From: Paractinoplanes polyasparticus
Lineage (GTDB): Bacteria > Actinomycetota > Actinomycetes > Mycobacteriales > Micromonosporaceae
Reading direction: 5' to 3'
NCBI RefSeq assembly: GCF_019710575.1
Contig: NZ_JAHWFK010000030.1
Location: 1 to 64,000 of the forward strand
Length of the DNA stretch: 64,000 nucleotides
Notes under the pieces: model-generated
The model's database searches: none
Seen by the model: only the letters and a program-made list of their open reading frames with translations
What the model was told of the DNA's origin: nothing
Translations under genes and position numbers: made by a program
In this document: piece by piece, positions 59,391-64,000 of the stretch
Numbering within the stretch: position 1 is the first letter of the stretch
How the letters are laid out: every line of letters starts with the position of its first letter

Positions 59391-61608
59391 GATCGCGCCG
59401 GCCGAGCCGTGGCTCGTCCGGGAGGTCGGCACGCCCGACGAACAGGACGGCGCGCTGCTCCAGGGAGAGTCGATCTTCGCGCTGGCCAACGGGCATGTGG
59501 GGCTGCGCGGAAACCTGGAGGAACCGCACCTCGGTGGCATGCCGGGCACGTTCCTCAACTCGCTGTTCGAGGAGCGCGACCTGCACTATCCCGAAGAGGG
59601 GTACGGGTTCCCGGAACGCACGCAGACCATCGTGAACGGGCCCAACGGCAAGCGGATCTCGCTCTTCGTCGACGGGGAGAGGTTCGACCTGCGTACGGGC
59701 GAGGTACGCCGGCACGAGCGGGTGCTCGACCTGCGGGCGGGCACGCTCACCCGCGAGGTCGAGTGGGTCTCGCCGGGCGGGGTGGCGGTGTCGCTGCGTA
59801 CGGAAAGGCTGGTTTCCTTCGTACGGCCGTCGGTTGCGGCCCTGCGCTACTCGGTGCGGGCCGAGGCGGAGCTGCGCGTCGAATCCGACCTGGTCGTCGA
59901 CGAGGACTTGCCGTCGCCGCGCGAGGACGACCCGCGGGCCAGCGCAGTCCTGTCGGACCCGTTCGAGCCGGTTGCGCACGACGACGACAAGCTCGTGTGC
60001 CGCACCCGCCGCAGCCAACTCTCGGTGGCGGCCGCGGTCACCCACACCGGCGCCGACGGCAACGTCTCGTCCGCACCCGAGCTGATCCGCTGGACCGCCA
60101 CCGGCCGCGGCGAGATCACCTTCGAGAAGTTCCTGTCCTACCACTGGCCGGCCGACGACCAGGTGGTGGCCGACCGCGACGCCGCCGCCCGGGACGGCTT
60201 CGACACACTGGCGGCCGAGCAGCGCGCCTACCTCGACGACTTCTGGGCGGGGGCGGATGTCGAAGTGGACGGCGACCCGGACATCCAGCAGGCGGTCCGC
60301 TTCGGACTGTTCCACGTGTTGCAGGCGGGCGCGCAGGCCGGCCCGCATCCGATCCCGGCCAAGGGACTGACCGGCAACGGGTACGACGGCCACACGCTCT
60401 GGGACACCGAGGCGTACGTGCTGAGGACGCTGACCTACATCCATCCCGGCTGCGTCGGTCCTGCGCTGAAGTGGCGGCACAACACGCTCGGCCACGCCCG
60501 CGACCGCGCCCGTGAACTGGGCCTCGACGGCGCGGCCTTTCCCTGGCGCACCATCGGCGGACCGGAGTGCTCCGGCTACTGGCCCGCGGGCACCGCGGCC
60601 CTGCACGTCAACGCGGACATCGCCGACGCCGTGCTGCGCTACCACGCGGCCACCGGCGACGACGAGTTCATGCGCGAGGCCGGCCAGGAACTGCTGACCG
60701 AGACAGCGAAGCTGTGGACGTCGGTGGCCTACTTCGACGACCAGGGCGTGGCCCACATCGCGGGCGTGACCGGCCCCGACGAGTACACGGCGCTGATGGA
60801 CGACAACATCTACACCAACCTGATGGCCCAGCAGAATCTGCGCGCGGCCGGGATCGAGCCCCGCCTGGCCGACTGCCTGAGCATTCCGTACGCCGAGGGC
60901 CGCGAGGTGCACGAGCAGGCGGCCGGCTTCACCCGGCTGCCCGAGTGGGACTTCACCGACCACGACTACCCGCTGATGCTGAGCCACCACTACCTCAACC
61001 TGTACCGCAAGCAGGTGGTCAAGCAGGCCGACCTGGTGCTGGCCATGATGGTGCGCCCGGACGCGTTCACACTCGACGAGAAGCGCCGCAACTTCGCCTA
61101 CTACGAGGCCCGGACCGTCCGGGATTCGTCCCTGTCGGCCCCGATCCAGGCGGTGCTGGCCGCCGAACTGGGACATCTGCGCCTGGCCCACGACTACCTG
61201 GCCGAGGCGGCCCTGCTCGACCTGCGCGGCGGTGGCGAGTCCGGCGGCGACGGCCTGCACATCGCGGCCTGCGCCGGAGCCTGGATAGCGCTGGTCATGG
61301 GCTTCGGCGGCCTACGCGACAACGGCGGCGAGCTCGCCTTCGGCCCGCGCCTGCCCCCAGGCCTGAAGCGGCTGGCCTTCCACCTGCACTGGCGGGGCGC
61401 TTCCATGTGCGTCACAGTCACGCGCGACTCGGTCACCTACACCACCGACGGCGACGTCACGTTCCGCCACGAGGGCAAAGAGATCCAGCTGATCGCGGGC
61501 GAGGAGCGAACGTTCCCGGTGGACCCGATGGAAGACATCCCAGCGCCGCCGTCACCACGCCCGCCCCGCCGCCATACCATTTCGGCTGAAGGCCGAGGCG
61601 AACAGTAG
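59383..61608 (+). CDS. Glycoside hydrolase family 65 protein (disaccharide phosphorylase type)
   Basis: A 741-residue GH65 enzyme: N-terminal beta-sandwich (1-260, beginning WLVREVGTPDEQDGALLQGE), the (alpha/alpha)6 barrel with WDTEAYVLRTLTYIHP (about 340), AFPWRTIGGPECSGYWPAGT, and catalytic GVTGPDEYTALMDDNIYTNL with the general-acid Glu (about 467). Family members phosphorolyse or hydrolyse trehalose, maltose, kojibiose or nigerose. The exact substrate is not settled. Coupled to the upstream PfkB kinase. Confidence 0.93.
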   Translation: MSEIAPAEPWLVREVGTPDEQDGALLQGESIFALANGHVGLRGNLEEPHLGGMPGTFLNSLFEERDLHYPEEGYGFPERTQTIVNGPNGKRISLFVDGERFDLRTGEVRRHERVLDLRAGTLTREVEWVSPGGVAVSLRTERLVSFVRPSVAALRYSVRAEAELRVESDLVVDEDLPSPREDDPRASAVLSDPFEPVAHDDDKLVCRTRRSQLSVAAAVTHTGADGNVSSAPELIRWTATGRGEITFEKFLSYHWPADDQVVADRDAAARDGFDTLAAEQRAYLDDFWAGADVEVDGDPDIQQAVRFGLFHVLQAGAQAGPHPIPAKGLTGNGYDGHTLWDTEAYVLRTLTYIHPGCVGPALKWRHNTLGHARDRARELGLDGAAFPWRTIGGPECSGYWPAGTAALHVNADIADAVLRYHAATGDDEFMREAGQELLTETAKLWTSVAYFDDQGVAHIAGVTGPDEYTALMDDNIYTNLMAQQNLRAAGIEPRLADCLSIPYAEGREVHEQAAGFTRLPEWDFTDHDYPLMLSHHYLNLYRKQVVKQADLVLAMMVRPDAFTLDEKRRNFAYYEARTVRDSSLSAPIQAVLAAELGHLRLAHDYLAEAALLDLRGGGESGGDGLHIAACAGAWIALVMGFGGLRDNGGELAFGPRLPPGLKRLAFHLHWRGASMCVTVTRDSVTYTTDGDVTFRHEGKEIQLIAGEERTFPVDPMEDIPAPPSPRPPRRHTISAEGRGEQ

Positions 61609-61635
61609 CGAGGTTCGTTGGCAATACGCGGGGGA

Positions 61636-61890
61636 TTACTCGATGTCGGCGTAGTGCGCCATGGCGACGAACAATCCGAGGGCTGCGCCGAACGCCCCAC
61701 CCGCGGTCAGAACGGACGTCGGAACATTGTTCCCCGCGGCGTCCGACAAGAGGCCCGCAAGCCCGCTGACAACCAGGGCAGCGATCACCATGAGTAGAAC
61801 TCGCGTTCCACGCGGCCGCTGTGGGTGATGCGGAGTAACGGATAGTCGCTCCGACGTGCGAGTTCTGGACTGTACTGATCTACGGATCAT
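61636..61890 (-). CDS. Small two-helix membrane protein (84 aa)
   Basis: An 84-residue protein: basic N-terminus (IRRSVQSRTRTSERL), helix 1 about 31-48 (VLLMVIAALVVSGLAGLL) and helix 2 about 58-76 (VLTAGGAFGAALGLFVAM). ATG 61890 has GGTGG about 6 nt upstream, and is preferred to GTG 61953. No family recognised. It lies 27 bp beyond the convergent GH65 stop. Confidence 0.6.
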   Translation of the reverse strand: MIRRSVQSRTRTSERLSVTPHHPQRPRGTRVLLMVIAALVVSGLAGLLSDAAGNNVPTSVLTAGGAFGAALGLFVAMAHYADIE

Positions 61891-62184
61891 GTTAACCACC
61901 AGAGTGTCTAGATGACTACCCTGAGTGTTATTCACGACGCGTGAATTAGCCACAGGAATTCAATCTGTGGTAAAGGATCTGGATTCGGACTTCGGCGGCA
62001 CGGTTCCGAAGCGGTGCTTCTGGCGGGTCAACTGGTTGCCTCGATCTAGCCTCGGTGCCACGTGGCTGCTTGGTACCATGCAGAATGCTAGGTAGCAAGA
62101 CTCAGGGACCCCGGCGCGATCGCCGTCGGTCGCTCTGGATAACCTCTTCTGGCTAAGTCTCTCGAATGAATACGGTGGTTACCG
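61891..62184. other. AT-richer intergenic region
   Basis: About 290 bp, visibly lower in GC than the rest of the window, between two divergent small genes. No gene, repeat or clear terminator was recognised. It probably holds promoters for 61890 (minus) and 62185 (plus). Confidence 0.45.
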
Positions 62185-62448
62185 GTGAATAGTGAATTCC
62201 CGCAGGCCGACGGCAGCACTCTCCAGTCGCACGGAGAGTCGTCTCTTGGGGCTTTGACGGCTGTAGCAAATCGGTGCACAAGTGGCAATTGTCCCACGGT
62301 GTACGCGGCATCCGGAGCCGAGGGCACCATCGTGGTACAGGGTTACTCGCTGTCAACCGAAGACGCCGGCGTCAACGTACCGGCCGGTGAGGCGCTGGTC
62401 AGAATTCCGGTGGACCTGCTGCTTGAGGCAGCCCGTAATCTTTCCTGA
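62185..62448 (+). CDS. Small protein next to XRE regulator (87 aa)
   Basis: An 87-residue protein with CTSGNCPTVYAASGAEGTIV then VQGYSLSTEDAGVNVPAGEA and VRIPVDLLLEAARN. Small acidic proteins of this type, with a CxxxxCPTVY motif, accompany XRE-DUF5753 regulators in Micromonosporaceae, in the place DUF397 proteins occupy elsewhere (from memory). GTG 62185 is the only start that opens this frame. The regulator begins 36 bp downstream. Likely partner of the regulator; role unknown. Confidence 0.72.
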   Translation: MNSEFPQADGSTLQSHGESSLGALTAVANRCTSGNCPTVYAASGAEGTIVVQGYSLSTEDAGVNVPAGEALVRIPVDLLLEAARNLS

Positions 62449-62484
62449 ACTCACCAACGGCCACGTTAGAGCGGGGGTGCTGGA

Positions 62485-63375
62485 ATGGCTGCGACATCTG
62501 GCGCCCCTCGTGGCGACGCCGAGCCGGTAGGCGTCGTTCTGTCGCGGATGCGCCGCGCGAAGCGGCTGACGGGTGCCCGGCTCGCTGCGATGGTGGGCAT
62601 GAGCCAACCCAAGATCTCGCGCATCGAACGCGGCAAGGGCCTCCTCGATCCGGAAGATGTGGGCGCCATCGCGCGTGCTCTGGGGGCGGATGAGAGCCTG
62701 ACTCGGGACCTCATGGACCGTGCTGAACGGTCACAGGACCGGATGACTGACTGGCGCCCGGCCTCGGTCGGCCTCGCCGCCCAGCAGAAGACTTTGCAGG
62801 ACTGGGAATTCGCTGCGACGTCGATTCGGGCGTTCGAGCCGGCGTTGATCCCGGGACCTTTGCAGACGAGCGGTTACGCGAAACTAGTTCTGCAAACCAT
62901 GCGTCGCATCGCCCCCATGACGGCTTCTGATCTCACTGAGTCGGGTCTGCTGGCCGCCGTGACGGCGCGCGTGAGCAGACAAGAGGTGCTGGGAGACCCG
63001 TCGAAGACGTTCCAATTCGTCCTCGGCGAGGCCACTCTGAAACGCAGGCTCTTCCCTCCGCTCGAGATGATGGCTCAGATCGCCCACTTGCGAGAAGTGG
63101 TCACACAGACCGAGAACTTGCGCGTGACGGTGATCCCGGACGAAGCGCTGATCCAAGTCCCGCTGCTGCACGGGTTCTTTCTGTACGACGACGATTTGGT
63201 GATCGTCGACCTGTACAACACGGGACTGATCTCGCGGAGTCAGAAAGACGTGGAAAGCTACCGCCGGATCTTCGATGCGCTGGAGAAGCAGTCGACAGAT
63301 GTAGTGCCGCTGCTCGACGAGTATGAGGAGAACTACTTCCGGCTCCTCCAAGACCGGCAGAGGCACCCCCGATGA
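62485..63375 (+). CDS. XRE-family regulator with DUF5753 domain
   Basis: A 296-residue transcriptional regulator. An HTH_XRE domain lies at about 18-75 (LSRMRRAKRLTGARLAAMVG, MSQPKISRIERGKGLLD). A C-terminal DUF5753 domain starts near FEPALIPGPLQTSGYAKLVL (about 115) and includes VLGEATLKRRLFPPLEMM and LYNTGLISRSQKDVESYRR. Such proteins are abundant in Streptomyces and relatives and include WhiJ-like developmental regulators. The ribosome binding site is weak (GCTGGA). GC content is lower than neighbours. Confidence 0.92.
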   Translation: MAATSGAPRGDAEPVGVVLSRMRRAKRLTGARLAAMVGMSQPKISRIERGKGLLDPEDVGAIARALGADESLTRDLMDRAERSQDRMTDWRPASVGLAAQQKTLQDWEFAATSIRAFEPALIPGPLQTSGYAKLVLQTMRRIAPMTASDLTESGLLAAVTARVSRQEVLGDPSKTFQFVLGEATLKRRLFPPLEMMAQIAHLREVVTQTENLRVTVIPDEALIQVPLLHGFFLYDDDLVIVDLYNTGLISRSQKDVESYRRIFDALEKQSTDVVPLLDEYEENYFRLLQDRQRHPR

Positions 63376-63409
63376 GCATCGGGCGCTGATTCGACCGAGC
63401 GGAGGGCGG

Positions 63410-64000
63410 TCAGTGGTGGCCCTCGCCGAACTCTTCGGCCCAGACACGCCAGTTGTCGAGAACGCCGTACAGCGAGGGAGTCAGCCAGCCCGGGGCTGAG
63501 CGGCGGAAGACGCCGGGGTCCATGTCGCCCGCGCCCGACGGAAGGGCGCCGATCAGGTGGGGGACCAGCTCGCTCAGGTTGGCCCAGTGGACCAGCTCGG
63601 GGTCGTGGGGCCAGGCGCCGATGACGACGCCGGCCGGCACGCCTCGGCGGGCCAGGGCCTCCAAGGTGAGCGCGGTGTGGTTGAGGGTGCCCAAGCCGGC
63701 CCGGGCCACCACGATCGTGCTGACGCCCAGGGTGGTGGCCAGGTCGGCGACCGTCCACGATTCGCCCGAGGGGCGGACGCCCATCGGGACCAGCAGGCCG
63801 CCGGCCCCTTCGACCAGAACCAGGTCGTGCTTGTCGGCCTCGGCCCGGATGGCGTCGACCACCTCGTAGAGCTCGAGCGGCGGCAGGGAGGCCACGGTGG
63901 CGGCGGTCAACGGCGCCAGCGGGTCGGGGTATTCGGCGAGCGTGCGTGTGGTGTCGGGCGCGGCCAGGCGGGTGATGACCTCGATGTCGGTCGGTTCGCC
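63410..64000 (-). CDS. bioD: Dethiobiotin synthetase, N-terminus outside window
   Basis: ATP-dependent carboxylation of 7,8-diaminopelargonate to dethiobiotin. About 196 residues are visible. Beyond the first internal Met the frame stays open to the window edge and reads RTLAEYPDPLAPLTAA, a BioD segment. Further features are LVLVEGAGGLLVPMGV (about residue 65 of the visible part), VVARAGLGTLNHTALTLEAL, and GVVIGAWPHDPELV. The nucleotide P-loop is beyond position 64000. Other biotin genes may lie there. Confidence 0.9.
   Translation of the reverse strand, partial: GEPTDIEVITRLAAPDTTRTLAEYPDPLAPLTAATVASLPPLELYEVVDAIRAEADKHDLVLVEGAGGLLVPMGVRPSGESWTVADLATTLGVSTIVVARAGLGTLNHTALTLEALARRGVPAGVVIGAWPHDPELVHWANLSELVPHLIGALPSGAGDMDPGVFRRSAPGWLTPSLYGVLDNWRVWAEEFGEGHH

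Overview
The window is high-GC, gene-dense DNA from an actinobacterium. Gene content and order point to the Micromonosporaceae (Actinoplanes or Micromonospora relatives); this is inferred from family content, not from a search. From memory, the backbone follows the block around Rv2672-Rv2703 of Mycobacterium tuberculosis: principal sigma factor, inositol monophosphatase, LytR_C protein, DUF4193, DUF3093, dut, DUF3710, an OB-fold protein, DUF3159, two TrkA (RCK) proteins, an APC/KUP permease, a TrmA-type methyltransferase, dxs, then hemQ-hemG-hemE, DUF3000, RNase D and a TAP-type hydrolase. Family-specific material is inserted between these segments.

Layout. 1-430 is a degenerate 61-bp minisatellite. 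440-9416 holds sigA, suhB and the conserved small genes up to DUF3159. 8733-12224 is a potassium module: two RCK proteins divergent from a KimA-type permease. 12221-17271 carries an rRNA/tRNA uridine methyltransferase, a Tat-exported beta-carbonic anhydrase, folD under a ZTP riboswitch, and dxs. 17356-23351 is an insert of three tandem membrane-anchored beta-propeller proteins followed by a two-component system. 23352-26500 is an accessory patch with a P450 remnant, a DUF2637 membrane protein and a conserved gene interrupted by one in-frame amber codon. 26647-29894 is a fadBA operon. 30497-34432 is haem synthesis plus DUF3000. 34567-41737 holds a membrane-anchored S1C protease, RNase D, WrbA, the thyA-folA pair and a glycosyltransferase. 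41730-48570 has a HipA-like kinase with DUF3037, ATP-dependent ligase LigC, an exported hydrolase, a potassium channel and a LigD-type polymerase domain. 48739-58400 carries msrB, an LPXTG protein, a dGTPase, and assorted membrane or signalling genes, with two adjacent gene remnants. 58554-61608 is a PfkB kinase/GH65 operon. 61636-63375 is lower in GC and holds small proteins and an XRE-DUF5753 regulator. bioD runs off the right edge.

Joint function. Potassium homeostasis occurs twice (RCK/KimA and a 2-TM channel). Folate and thymidylate metabolism is represented by folD, thyA, folA and dut. The haem genes match the coproporphyrin-dependent route of Actinobacteria. No rRNA, tRNA, CRISPR array or intact insertion sequence was recognised.

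The most notable non-coding signals are a foldback repeat family present in three copies (about 29980, 48598 and 51085); a ZTP riboswitch whose P3 stem overlaps the anti-Shine-Dalgarno bases of folD; a 94-nt foldback at 34460; several VNTR-like arrays; and a recurring layout in which a -10-like hexamer sits 6-8 nt before a start codon that lacks a Shine-Dalgarno sequence, which suggests many leaderless transcripts.
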